Shown one piece after another: positions 48,096 to 56,535 of a stretch of 64,000 nt of DNA (position 1 is the stretch's first letter; each line of letters starts with the position of its first letter). Position numbers and translations under genes: made by a program. The stretch lies in contig CBDBZO010000006.1 in NCBI GenBank assembly GCA_965213595.1, positions 248,001-312,000 of the forward strand, given 5' to 3'. The notes under the pieces are model-generated. The model saw only the letters and a list, made by a program, of their open reading frames with translations, was not told the DNA's origin and made no database searches. Source of the stretch: JBCCFC01 sp965213595. GTDB lineage: Bacteria > Chloroflexota > Anaerolineae > Caldilineales > Caldilineaceae.

Positions 48096-49820
48096 ATGAA
48101 TAAAAACGGACACGACCTCCGCAGCCAAGCCTGGTTTGGCCGCGACGATCTGATGGGCTTTGTCCACCGCAGCTGGATGAAGAACCAGGGCCACGCCGAG
48201 CACGAATTCGACGGGCGACCCGTGATCGGCATCTGCAACACCTGGTCGGAATTGACGCCATGCAACGGCCACTTCCGCATTTTGGCCGAGCAGGTCAAGC
48301 GCGGCGTTTACGAGGCAGGCGGCTTCCCGCTGGAATTCCCGGTCATGTCGCTGGGCGAGGCGCTGATGCGACCGACGACCATGCTCTACCGCAACCTGGC
48401 CGCGATGGACGTGGAGGAAACCATCCGCGCCAACCCGCTCGACGGCGTCGTCCTCCTGGCGGGCTGCGACAAAACCACCCCCTCGACGCTGATGGGCGCG
48501 TGCAGCGTCGACCTGCCGACGCTCGTCGTCTCCGGCGGGCCGATGCTCAACGGCAAATTTCAGGGGCGCGATCTCGGTTCCGGCACGGACGTCTGGAAAT
48601 TCACGGACGATCTGCGCGCGGGCACGATGGAAATCGCGGACTACATGGAGGCCGAGGCCTGCATGTCGCGCTCGGACGGCCACTGCAACACCATGGGCAC
48701 GGCCTCGACCATGGCCTGCATGGCCGAGTCGCTGGGCATGGCGCTGCCGGGCAACGCCGCCATCCCCGCCGCCGATTCGCGCCGCAAGCGGCTCGGCCAC
48801 CTAGCGGGCAGCCGCATCGTCGAGATGGTGCGTGAGGATTTGCGCCCCTCGCAAATTTTGACGCGGGAGAATTTCGAGAACGCAATTATGGTCAACGCGG
48901 CCATTGGCGGTTCGACCAACTTCGTCGTTCACCTGCTGGCGATTGCCGGACGCGTCGGCGTCGACCTCTGTCTAGATGACTTCGACGAGCTGGGCAGCCA
49001 GCTGCCGCTGCTCGTCAACCTGATGCCGTCGGGCCAGTATTTGATGGAGGATTTTTACTACGCGGGCGGCGTGCCGGTGGTGGTGCAGGAATTGCGCGAC
49101 CATCTGCACCTCGACGCGCCAACGGTCACCGGCAAGTCGATCGGCGAGAACACAGCGGGCGTCGTCTGCCACAGTCGCGACGTGATCGCAACGGTCGAGC
49201 AGCCGCTGATCGAGCGCTCCGGGATTGCCGTGCTCAAAGGCAACCTGGCCGAGCAGGGCGCGATCATTAAGCCGAGCGCCGCCTCGCCGGAGCTGATGCA
49301 GCACCGCGGGCCAGCCGTCGTCTTCGAAGACATCGATGACTACCACGCCCGCATCGACGATCCCGATCTGGAGGTCGATAAAGATTCGGTGTTGGTGCTC
49401 AAAAACGTGGGGCCCAAGGGCTATCCGGGGATGCCGGAGGTCGGCAACATGGGGCTGCCGCAGAAGCTGCTGGCCCAGGGCGTGCGCGACATGGTGCGCA
49501 TCTCGGATGGCCGCATGAGCGGCACGGCCTTTGGCACCGTCGTCCTGCACACGGCCCCGGAGGCCGCGGTCGGCGGCGCGCTGGCGCTCGTTCAGAATGG
49601 CGACTTTGTGGAATTGGATGTACCGAATCGCCGCCTACATTTGGACGTGTCGGACGCAGAGCTGGCCCGGCGGCGCGACGCGTGGCAGTCGCTGCCGCCG
49701 CACGACAGCCGCGGCTACGTCACGCTCTACACGCAGCACGTGCTGGGGGCGGAAGTCGGCGCGGATTTCGATTTTCTAGTGGGGAAGTCGGGGTCGGCCG
49801 TGCCGCGGGATTCGCATTAA
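48096..49820 (+). CDS. IlvD/Edd family dehydratase (sugar-acid dehydratase-like)
   Basis: A 574-residue Fe-S dehydratase. Family segments: NTWSELTPCNGHFRILAEQ, GGFPLEFPVMSLGE, AGCDKTTPS, GHCNTMGTASTM and ISDGRMSGTAFGTVVLH. The cluster Cys are in TPCN, GCDK and HCNT. The sequence resembles the arabinonate/xylonate dehydratase branch more than dihydroxy-acid dehydratase IlvD or 6-phosphogluconate dehydratase, but the substrate is not proven. AAAGGAG is 9 nt before the ATG at 48096, which is preferred over a GTG at 48087. With the enolase-like gene and kinase upstream it may form a sugar-acid catabolic group. It overlaps the convergent GT2 by 4 nt. Confidence 0.9.
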   Translation: MNKNGHDLRSQAWFGRDDLMGFVHRSWMKNQGHAEHEFDGRPVIGICNTWSELTPCNGHFRILAEQVKRGVYEAGGFPLEFPVMSLGEALMRPTTMLYRNLAAMDVEETIRANPLDGVVLLAGCDKTTPSTLMGACSVDLPTLVVSGGPMLNGKFQGRDLGSGTDVWKFTDDLRAGTMEIADYMEAEACMSRSDGHCNTMGTASTMACMAESLGMALPGNAAIPAADSRRKRLGHLAGSRIVEMVREDLRPSQILTRENFENAIMVNAAIGGSTNFVVHLLAIAGRVGVDLCLDDFDELGSQLPLLVNLMPSGQYLMEDFYYAGGVPVVVQELRDHLHLDAPTVTGKSIGENTAGVVCHSRDVIATVEQPLIERSGIAVLKGNLAEQGAIIKPSAASPELMQHRGPAVVFEDIDDYHARIDDPDLEVDKDSVLVLKNVGPKGYPGMPEVGNMGLPQKLLAQGVRDMVRISDGRMSGTAFGTVVLHTAPEAAVGGALALVQNGDFVELDVPNRRLHLDVSDAELARRRDAWQSLPPHDSRGYVTLYTQHVLGAEVGADFDFLVGKSGSAVPRDSH

Positions 49821-50755
49821 AGTTTACCCCGCTTCCCCCGCGATAGCTCGCGCTCCAGCTCGTTGATCCGCTCGCCCTGCGTCACAATCAGCTCCGCCAG
49901 AAAGCCGACGAGCAGCAGCAGCACGCTGATCACCGCCAGCGTCAGCGCTGCGAAAAAGAGCGGGCGCACCTGCGTTTGGAAGCCGAAATAGTAAATTGTC
50001 AATCCCAGCAGAATCAACCCGCTGAGCACGATGCCGGCGAGGCCAAGGCCGCCGAAGAAGCGCATCGGCTTCTGGCTGAAGACGAGCAGAAATTTGAGCG
50101 TGAGCGCGTCGAGCAGCGAGACGGGGATGCGCCAGATGCCAAAGTTGCTGCGACCGGCGGGGCGCGGCTGGTAGAAGGTCTGCACTTCGCCGAGGCGGAA
50201 GCCCTGGTGGGCGGCAATCATCAGCAGGAAACGGTGCCAGTCCGAGCGCAGGGGCGGCAGCGCGTCGACGACCTCGCGGCGCAGGGCCTTAATCCAGTTG
50301 CCGTCGTGGACGTGGACGCCAGCCAGCCAGCGCATCGACCAGTTGTAGACGCCGCTGGCCAGCACCTTGCTATCCTTGCGCCCCTGTCGCCAGCCCGCGA
50401 CGGCGTCCAGGTCGTGCGCCTCCAGGTGCTCGACGAGCGCGGGAATATCCAGCAGCGGGTCGGACTCCATGTCAGCGGGGATCAGGATCACGATGTCGCC
50501 GCGGGCGGCGCTAAACATGGTTTGCAGCGCGGCGGTCATCCCGCGGCTGCGGCGGCGGGTAAAGAGGCGCAGGTTGGAGTAGCGAGGGGCAAGGTCGGCC
50601 AGCACGCGATCCGTGCCGTCCGTGCTGCCGTCGTCGACGACGAGCACCTCGCCCTCGCGCCCCATCTGGTCGAACGCCTGGATGCTGCGCTCGATGACTT
50701 CGGCAATCGTCGCCTCTTCGTTGCGCGCGGGGATGACGATGGAGAGGGTGTTCAT
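49817..50755 (-). CDS. family 2 glycosyltransferase with C-terminal membrane helices (GtrB/DPM-like)
   Basis: A 312-residue enzyme: LSIVIPARNEEATI, VVDDGSTDGT and IPADMESDPLLD (metal-binding DxD-like) in the N-terminal GT-A domain, then RSNFGIWRIPVSLLDAL and two membrane helices at about 238-260 and 268-290, followed by a short coiled coil ending in basic residues. GtrB-type enzymes attach glucose or a similar sugar to polyprenyl phosphate on the cytosolic face. It starts a group of cell-surface sugar genes on the minus strand. Confidence 0.9.
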   Translation of the reverse strand: MNTLSIVIPARNEEATIAEVIERSIQAFDQMGREGEVLVVDDGSTDGTDRVLADLAPRYSNLRLFTRRRSRGMTAALQTMFSAARGDIVILIPADMESDPLLDIPALVEHLEAHDLDAVAGWRQGRKDSKVLASGVYNWSMRWLAGVHVHDGNWIKALRREVVDALPPLRSDWHRFLLMIAAHQGFRLGEVQTFYQPRPAGRSNFGIWRIPVSLLDALTLKFLLVFSQKPMRFFGGLGLAGIVLSGLILLGLTIYYFGFQTQVRPLFFAALTLAVISVLLLLVGFLAELIVTQGERINELERELSRGKRGKL

Positions 50756-50799
50756 GAGGCCGGGATGATGCAGCGAATTGGTAAATGGGTGAACCGCTC

Positions 50800-51043
50800 A
50801 ACGCAGAGAGCGCAGAGGGAAGACGCGGAGGGCCGCGGAGATTAGCCGATATGTCATTCCGTTTACGTGGTGGTCGCTTGTCGACACCAAATGGGAAAAA
50901 TCTTTTTGTCGCAAAAGAACCAGCTGCGCTAATGCCGCGACACGTGGTCGTTTGCCAAGTACAGATTTCTCCCTCCGCTCGAAACGACAACTCTTTCCTC
51001 TCTCCGCGGCCCTCCGCGCCTCTGCCTCCGCGCCCTCCGCGTT
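50800..51043. repeat. AACGCAGAGAG-type hairpin, split by a second element
   Basis: A left arm starting AACGCAGAGAGCGCAGAGGG at 50800 and a right arm ending GCGCCCTCCGCGTT at 51043 are complementary in kind, but 50852-50989 lies between them with its own inverted ends. The simplest reading is insertion of one element into the other. Confidence 0.7.
50852..50989. repeat. 138-bp element with TGTCATTCCG / TCGAAACGACA ends
   Basis: Both ends and an inner AGATTTCTCCCTCCGCTCGA segment match the 288-bp element at 7958-8245. The interiors are otherwise different. No gene is present in it. Confidence 0.6.
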
Positions 51044-52226
51044 AAAGATCTTTACCGCCCTCGAAAAACCCCCGCACCACCTCGACCACGCGATCCTGCT
51101 GCGGCTCGGTCATCTCTGGGTAAAGCGGCAGGCTCACACACGTATCGGCGACGTGCTCGGTGACCGGCAATGAGCCGCGGACGAGGCCGAGATCGGCGTA
51201 GGCGGGCTGGAGGTGGAGCGGGATGGGGTAGTGGATGCCCGCGCCAATGCCGTGAGCCTGGAGGTGCGCAAGCAGCGCGTCGCGCAGGGTTTGGCGCGCC
51301 TCCGGTGTGTCGACAGGGGGCTGAACGCGGACGACATATAAGTGCCACGCCGAGCACGCTTCGGGCGCGACCTGCGGCAGGTGCAGCGGCAGCCCGGCGA
51401 GCAAGTCGCTGTAGCGCGCGGCCAGCCGACGACGCGACTGCGTCCATGCCGCGAGGTGGGGCAATTTCGCGCCGAGAATCGCGGCCTGCAGCGTGTCGAG
51501 GCGCTCGCCAAAGCCCTTGATTTCGTGGAGGTACTTGTCCGTGCGCCCGTGGTTGCGCAGCATGGCGATCTTATTCGCCAGCCCCTCATCGTTGGTCGTA
51601 ATTGCGCCCGCGTCGCCGTAGGCCCCCAAATTTTTCCCCGGGTAAAAGCTAAAGCAGGCGACGGACGGCACATCCTGCGTGGTGTTGCCAATCGTCTGGC
51701 CGCACCACGTGGCGCCGTGTGATTGCGCCGCATCCTCGAGCAGCGCGAGGTTGTGCTTGCGTGCGATTTGGGTTAGCCGCGACAGGTCGGCGGGCTGGCC
51801 GTAGAGGTGGACGGGCATGAGCGCGCGCGTGGCCGGGGTGATGGCGGCGGCGGCCTGCGCCGGCTCCAGCGTGTAGGTGCAGGGGTCGATGTCGACCAGC
51901 ACGGGCGTCGCGCCAACGGTGCTGATGGCTTCCGCCGTGGCGATAAAGGTGTGCGCCACGGTGATGACCTCGTCGCCGGGGCCGATGTCGAGCGCGCGCA
52001 GGGTCAGCTCCAGCGCGGAGGTGCCGCTGCTGATGCCGACGGCGTGCGTCGCGCCGCAAAAGTCGGCCCACGCCGCCTCGAAGTCACGCACGGCGGGGCC
52101 CATGATGAAGCTGGTGTTCTCCACTACATCGGCAATGGCCGCGTCGATGGCGGGCTGGATGGCACGATATTGCGCTTTGAGATCGACGAGGGGGATGGGT
52201 TGGTGGGGGATGGATTGGTGAGTCAT
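51042..52226 (-). CDS. DegT/DnrJ/EryC1/StrS aminotransferase
   Basis: A 394-residue PLP-dependent sugar aminotransferase: PLVDLKAQYRAI at the start, SSGTSALELTLRAL, DEVITVAHTFIATAEAI, LLEDAAQSHGA and the PLP-Lys in FSFYPGKNLGAYGDAG. It aminates a 3- or 4-keto nucleotide sugar; the match to WlbC/WbpE/FdtB-type 3-aminotransferases is good. Together with the WlbA-like oxidoreductase at 54443 it fits biosynthesis of an acetamido sugar for a surface polymer. The start at 52226 is set by the family alignment. Confidence 0.95.
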   Translation of the reverse strand: MTHQSIPHQPIPLVDLKAQYRAIQPAIDAAIADVVENTSFIMGPAVRDFEAAWADFCGATHAVGISSGTSALELTLRALDIGPGDEVITVAHTFIATAEAISTVGATPVLVDIDPCTYTLEPAQAAAAITPATRALMPVHLYGQPADLSRLTQIARKHNLALLEDAAQSHGATWCGQTIGNTTQDVPSVACFSFYPGKNLGAYGDAGAITTNDEGLANKIAMLRNHGRTDKYLHEIKGFGERLDTLQAAILGAKLPHLAAWTQSRRRLAARYSDLLAGLPLHLPQVAPEACSAWHLYVVRVQPPVDTPEARQTLRDALLAHLQAHGIGAGIHYPIPLHLQPAYADLGLVRGSLPVTEHVADTCVSLPLYPEMTEPQQDRVVEVVRGFFEGGKDL

Positions 52227-52354
52227 GCCGGGGATTTTACCCGATTCGTGATTTAGAAAAAAAATTTTGGACGCGGAAGAACGTGGAGGAACGCGGATCA
52301 GACGTGTGTGGCGAGGAGTGAGCACGCCCTCGTGCGAACGGGCCTGCACCAAAA

Positions 52355-52843
52355 CTAAATCCACAACGGCAAGATAAAATAGACACCGCGCTTGTCACCA
52401 CCCCGCTCGATGGGATGCACCGCGTAGCCCAGCTTGAGCTTGAGCTGCTGGTTGGTAACGTTATCGCCGCTGCTGTGTGAGCGAACCTGGAAGAGGCCGC
52501 GCGCTTTGGCTTCCGTAATCAGTCGCTCCTGCAGGGCGCGCTCCACGCCGCGCCGACGGTGCGTCTCCGTCACGGCAAAGGCCAGCACTTTGGCCTCGCG
52601 TAAGTTTTGTCCGTCGAGCTGCACGGGCGGGCAGTCGCTGTCGGGGCCGATCTCCTGGACGACGAAGCGGAGGAAGCCGAGGATTTCGTCGGTTTGATGC
52701 GCGACGAGCACGTGCGAACTGTGGTGCCATTCCCCCGCGAAGTTCACCCAGTTGGATTGCCCCTGCTCGACGATCACGTCCAGGAGTCGGTTCCAGCGCG
52801 GGTGCGTTGATACCCATTCTTCAACGGTGACGGGGTAATTCAT
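52355..52843 (-). CDS. GNAT family N-acetyltransferase
   Basis: A 162-residue GNAT protein. The acetyl-CoA-binding motif is VLAFAVTETHRRRGVERALQ (R/Q-x-x-G-x-G/A type), followed by RSHSSGDNVTNQQLKLKLGYAV. It overlaps the HAD gene by 23 nt on the same strand, so the two are co-transcribed. The aminotransferase upstream in this region suggests it might acetylate an amino sugar, but it could as well modify another small molecule or protein. Confidence 0.88.
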   Translation of the reverse strand: MNYPVTVEEWVSTHPRWNRLLDVIVEQGQSNWVNFAGEWHHSSHVLVAHQTDEILGFLRFVVQEIGPDSDCPPVQLDGQNLREAKVLAFAVTETHRRRGVERALQERLITEAKARGLFQVRSHSSGDNVTNQQLKLKLGYAVHPIERGGDKRGVYFILPLWI

Positions 52844-53507
52844 GTTTGTTTAGCTCTTGAATCAAGCTCGGTAGCTCACTCAATTCGTGACAAACCGCAT
52901 CCGCAAACTTACACGAAGGGTGTTGTGCGCAATACCGCCAAATTGCCTTCATGCCGACGGCCTGAGCACCTGCCACGTCTGCTGTGGGGTTGTCACCGAC
53001 AAAAACAGCCTCGCTTGCAGCCACATCAAGCCGATGCAGCGCTCGCTGAAAAATTTGCGCGTCCGGCTTGCGCACGCCTTCCGCTTCGGAAACGAGAATG
53101 GTCTGGAAATAGTCGATGATGCCGAGCGCGTCGATGTTGTTTTCTTGAAAGGGCGAACGACCGTTTGTGATGAGGCCGAGCGGCAAGCCCCTCTGGCACA
53201 GCGCATCCAACATCGGCGTTAGTCCCGGAAAGCCGACACATGCGTGTCGAAACGTTTCGACATAATCTTGCAGCAGCGTCTCCCACGAAAGCATGGTCAC
53301 GTTCAGCTCGGCCAAAAGCTGCTGGTAAACTTTATCTTTCCAGACGCGTCCGTTGTCGTCCAGCGCGACAAACCGCTCGACGTAAACGACTTGCGGGACA
53401 ACTTGAAGCGGCTCATGTTTCCTGTGCTGCTGGCGCGCAAATTGAATGAGCGACTGCGCGCGGTCGAGCAGCGTATTATCGAGATCGAACAAAACAGCTT
53501 GTTTCAC
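52821..53507 (-). CDS. HAD family hydrolase
   Basis: A 228-residue HAD phosphatase starting at GTG: motif I FDLDNTLLD, motif II LITNGRS, Lys in VRKPDAQIF and motif III VGDNPTADVAGA. The long cap resembles pyrimidine 5'-nucleotidase/YjjG-type enzymes. The 3' end overlaps the GNAT gene by 23 nt. It probably dephosphorylates a nucleotide or sugar phosphate. Confidence 0.92.
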   Translation of the reverse strand: MKQAVLFDLDNTLLDRAQSLIQFARQQHRKHEPLQVVPQVVYVERFVALDDNGRVWKDKVYQQLLAELNVTMLSWETLLQDYVETFRHACVGFPGLTPMLDALCQRGLPLGLITNGRSPFQENNIDALGIIDYFQTILVSEAEGVRKPDAQIFQRALHRLDVAASEAVFVGDNPTADVAGAQAVGMKAIWRYCAQHPSCKFADAVCHELSELPSLIQELNKHELPRHR

Positions 53508-53543
53508 GCAACACCGTCCAGCGGCAAAATTAAAGTATGCATG

Positions 53544-54362
53544 TCAGCGCAGCTTCTGCTCGCGCAGCTGTTCATCGAGCCACGCCGCATCGTCGGTGGA
53601 CAGGGCGGGCAATGGCGGCTCGCTGCCGTAGTCGATGCGGCGCTCGTAGCGGGCGCTGGCGTAGATCTCGCGCAGCGCGGCGCCCACGTCAAGCGCAACG
53701 TCCGGATCGGGGTGGCGCAGGGGCACGGGCACAACGGGCAGCGGCTCGCGCAGCCCAACCGGCCAGATGTCGAGGTTGGGGCGACGCTCCGCCCGGCTCA
53801 GAAAAATGAAGTAGGGCTGCTCGGGCAGGGGACGCGCCACCTGCGGGCGGACGCCGGCGCGCAGCAGGTCGATTTTGAGCAGGTGGGCGTCGGTCTGAAA
53901 GAGCTGCTGCCGCTTGCGCTCGTAGGCCGGTGCGCCGACCTGCCCAAACGTATCCCGGCGCTTGTTGGCGGGCGAGAGCAGCTCGACGGCGGTGATCAGC
54001 TCTTCGCCGTCCACGGCTCGCACCTCCAGCCGCGCGTAGCGCGTGGGCACGTTCATGATGGCGGGCAGCGTCAGCGGCGCTGTCGCCAGCCCGTTGGAGA
54101 CAGCAGGGGGAGCAGCGACCGCCGCGCCCGCTGTCGGGTAAGGTTCTGCTTCCAGCACGCCCACATCCGGCACAGCCGCCCTGCGCGCTGTCGCAATCTC
54201 CAGGCTCTCAAAGGTCACATAGGGCGTGATAGCCGCCACGTAATTCGGGTTGAGCTGGCGCTGGATTTGGTCGGAGCAAGCATAGATTAAACGGTGATGC
54301 ACATCGGGCCACAGGCTCGGTGCTTCCAAAAAGGGGTCCATGCCGGGAAAGGGCAGATTCAC
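53544..54362 (-). CDS. DUF4058 family protein
   Basis: A 272-residue DUF4058 protein, starting NLPFPGMDPFLEAP and containing VELLSPANKRRD and YFIFLSRAERRPNLDIWPVGLREPLP. The family is common in Cyanobacteria and Chloroflexota and has no established function; some members are linked to Uma2-rich genomes. GGAGG lies 6-7 nt before GTG 54362, which is therefore the start, not the TTG at 54380. Confidence 0.88.
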   Translation of the reverse strand: MNLPFPGMDPFLEAPSLWPDVHHRLIYACSDQIQRQLNPNYVAAITPYVTFESLEIATARRAAVPDVGVLEAEPYPTAGAAVAAPPAVSNGLATAPLTLPAIMNVPTRYARLEVRAVDGEELITAVELLSPANKRRDTFGQVGAPAYERKRQQLFQTDAHLLKIDLLRAGVRPQVARPLPEQPYFIFLSRAERRPNLDIWPVGLREPLPVVPVPLRHPDPDVALDVGAALREIYASARYERRIDYGSEPPLPALSTDDAAWLDEQLREQKLR

Positions 54363-54442
54363 AATGGGCCTCCGCTTCAAGTATGGCGATGCTGATTTAC
54401 AGTGGATTATAGCACAGATCGGGCGCGAAGCAGCGCTTCGCG

Positions 54443-55462
54443 TTACAGCGCCACCTTCTCTCCGCCCGCATCCAAACTGCGCTGTGCCGCCGCCAGCACC
54501 TGCACCACGCGCAGGCCATTTTCGCCATCCGTCCGCGGCGTCGACCCGCTGCGGATGCAGCTCACAAAGTGCTCGACTTCGGCGCGCAGGGGTTCGTACA
54601 TCTCGATCTTAGGGATGAGAATGTCGCCGCTGTGCAGGCGGTATTGGAATTCGCCGTAGATCGGGTCGCCCTTGCGGTAAACGCCCTTGTCGTAGACCCG
54701 CACCTTCTCGGCGCTCACGTCGTCGTAGACAATCATCTTCTCGCTGCCGACGACCGTCAGCTCTCTCGTCTTGCTGGGGTCGAGCCAGGAGGCGTGGGCG
54801 TGGCAGAGCACTTCGTCGGCAAAGTGCAGCGTCAGAAAAATTACGTCCTCGACCGTGCCATTCAGGCACTTTGCGCCCTGGCAGCTCACGGCCACGGGCA
54901 GCTGGTCGAGCAGGTAGAGGGCAATCGAAATATCGTGGGGGGCGATGCTCCAGAGCGCGTTGATGTCGCTCTGCACGCGGCCCAGGTTGACGCGGCGGCT
55001 GTAGAGGTAGTAGACGTCGCCCAGCTCGCCGCGCCCCATCACCTCTTTGATGTAGCGCACGGCTGGGTTGTACTCAAAGACGTGGCCGACCATCAGCCGC
55101 AGGTCGCGCGCAGTCGCCAGATCGACCAGCGCGCGCGCGTCCGCCACCGTCATCGCCAGCGGCTTTTCGACCAGCACGTGCTTGCCCGCTTCGAGCGCGG
55201 CGCGGGCGATGCTCGCATGTGTGCGCGCCGGCGTGGCCACGATGACGCCATCGATTTCATTGTCGGCGAGCGCATCGTCAAGCCGCGTTCGCGCGACAAT
55301 GTGTGGGTAGAGCGACTGCGTCCGGTCGAGCGCCTCATTGCTGGCATCGACGATGGTGTGGAGCGTGGCGTCGGTCGAGTGGTGGACGTTGCGCGCCAGG
55401 TTGGGGCCCCAGTAGCCGTAGCCGACGAGGGCGATGTTGGTGGGTGGTGAGGTGAATTGCAT
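54443..55462 (-). CDS. Gfo/Idh/MocA family nucleotide-sugar dehydrogenase (WlbA-like)
   Basis: A 339-residue oxidoreductase: NAD motif ALVGYGYWGPNLARNV, EKPLAMT with the catalytic Lys, GHVFEYNPAV, and ..APHDISIALYLL. It matches WlbA-type UDP-N-acetylglucosaminuronate 3-dehydrogenases in overall pattern. Together with the DegT/DnrJ aminotransferase at 51042 it would give a 3-amino sugar; the acetyltransferase of such pathways (WlbB) is not identified. A 186-nt gap with a hairpin lies upstream. Confidence 0.92.
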   Translation of the reverse strand: MQFTSPPTNIALVGYGYWGPNLARNVHHSTDATLHTIVDASNEALDRTQSLYPHIVARTRLDDALADNEIDGVIVATPARTHASIARAALEAGKHVLVEKPLAMTVADARALVDLATARDLRLMVGHVFEYNPAVRYIKEVMGRGELGDVYYLYSRRVNLGRVQSDINALWSIAPHDISIALYLLDQLPVAVSCQGAKCLNGTVEDVIFLTLHFADEVLCHAHASWLDPSKTRELTVVGSEKMIVYDDVSAEKVRVYDKGVYRKGDPIYGEFQYRLHSGDILIPKIEMYEPLRAEVEHFVSCIRSGSTPRTDGENGLRVVQVLAAAQRSLDAGGEKVAL

Positions 55463-55500
55463 GGGATTTCGGTAGTTGTTCAGCTATCAACGGACTTAGG

Positions 55501-55615
55501 GAACGGATTGAACGGATCGTTGAGCACCAATCCGTTCTGCGCCGGATTGGGCTCTCATGTCACATACTAAAGATGTAAAACCGATTACTCCGCCGACTAT
55601 CCGTTCAATCCGCTC
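55501..55615. repeat. hairpin repeat GAACGGATTGAACGGAT type
   Basis: Bases 55501-55517 pair with 55599-55615 at 16 of 17 positions. The right arm recurs at 37433-37459. Confidence 0.85.
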
Positions 55616-55648
55616 TCGAAAATCCGCTGACGGCTCAACGAATCATTT

Positions 55649-56518
55649 CTAATTCAGCGCCAGCAATGCCACGCCGACTACAATAATCGATGCCGCCGAG
55701 AGCCGCCGACGCAGCTGCCCTTCCTTGAGCAGGAAGACGCCCATCAGCACGGCGATGAGCACGCTGCTTTCGCGCGCGGGCGCGATGTAGCTGACGGGCG
55801 CAAAGGTCATGGCCGTGAGAATCAGAATATAGGACAAAGGGTTGAGCAGCGCAATTCCGATGACGCTCCAACGGTGCGACTGCCAGAGGTGGCGCACTTC
55901 GTCGCGGCGGCTGGGGCGCAGGGCGAGCGGAGCCAGCACCACGGCGCGACCCACGGCGGACGAATAATCGAGAATGAGCGGCGGCACGAGGATCATGCTG
56001 ACGGCGATTTTGTCCCAGATCGTGTAGCTGGCGATGATGCAGCCGATGAGCAGACCAAAGACAAGCGCGCGCGAGACGTGCTGACCGCGCAGCGCGCGCA
56101 CGCCGCCGGAGAGCAGAAAGACGCCCAAAATCACCAGTCCCGCGCCAACCAGTGCCCACGCCGCTGGATTTTCACCGAGGAAGAGGATGGCCGCAATCGT
56201 CGAGAGCGTGGGCCCCGTGCCGCGCGCCAGCGGGTAGACGACGGAGAGATCGCCGACGCGGTAGCCCTGCTGGAGCAGCAAAAAGTAGGCGAGGTGCAGC
56301 ACGAATGTACCCAACATAAAAATCAGCGCGACGCCATCTAGCTGCGGGCGCTGATCGAGGACGAACCAGAGATTGATGGGAAAGTAAATCAGGACGGTGA
56401 GCGTGGAGAAGAGCCAGACGAGCGCCGGGCCGCTGGCGTTAACGCGCTTGGTGAGCAGATTCCACGAGGCGTGGACAAAGGCGGCGGTGATTACCAAGAA
56501 AAAAGCCAAACCGGTCAT
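55649..56518 (-). CDS. EamA/DMT superfamily transporter
   Basis: A 289-residue polytopic protein with about ten helices, ten being the DMT number. It has the EamA-type internal repeats (VYPLARGTGPTLSTIAAILFLGE and VSYIAPARESSVLIAVLMGVFLLKE). Substrates in the family range from amino acids to nucleotide sugars; none can be assigned here. It is flanked by glycan-related genes on the same strand. Confidence 0.92.
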   Translation of the reverse strand: MTGLAFFLVITAAFVHASWNLLTKRVNASGPALVWLFSTLTVLIYFPINLWFVLDQRPQLDGVALIFMLGTFVLHLAYFLLLQQGYRVGDLSVVYPLARGTGPTLSTIAAILFLGENPAAWALVGAGLVILGVFLLSGGVRALRGQHVSRALVFGLLIGCIIASYTIWDKIAVSMILVPPLILDYSSAVGRAVVLAPLALRPSRRDEVRHLWQSHRWSVIGIALLNPLSYILILTAMTFAPVSYIAPARESSVLIAVLMGVFLLKEGQLRRRLSAASIIVVGVALLALN

Positions 56519-56535
56519 TCGATCATCTGCGCTTA

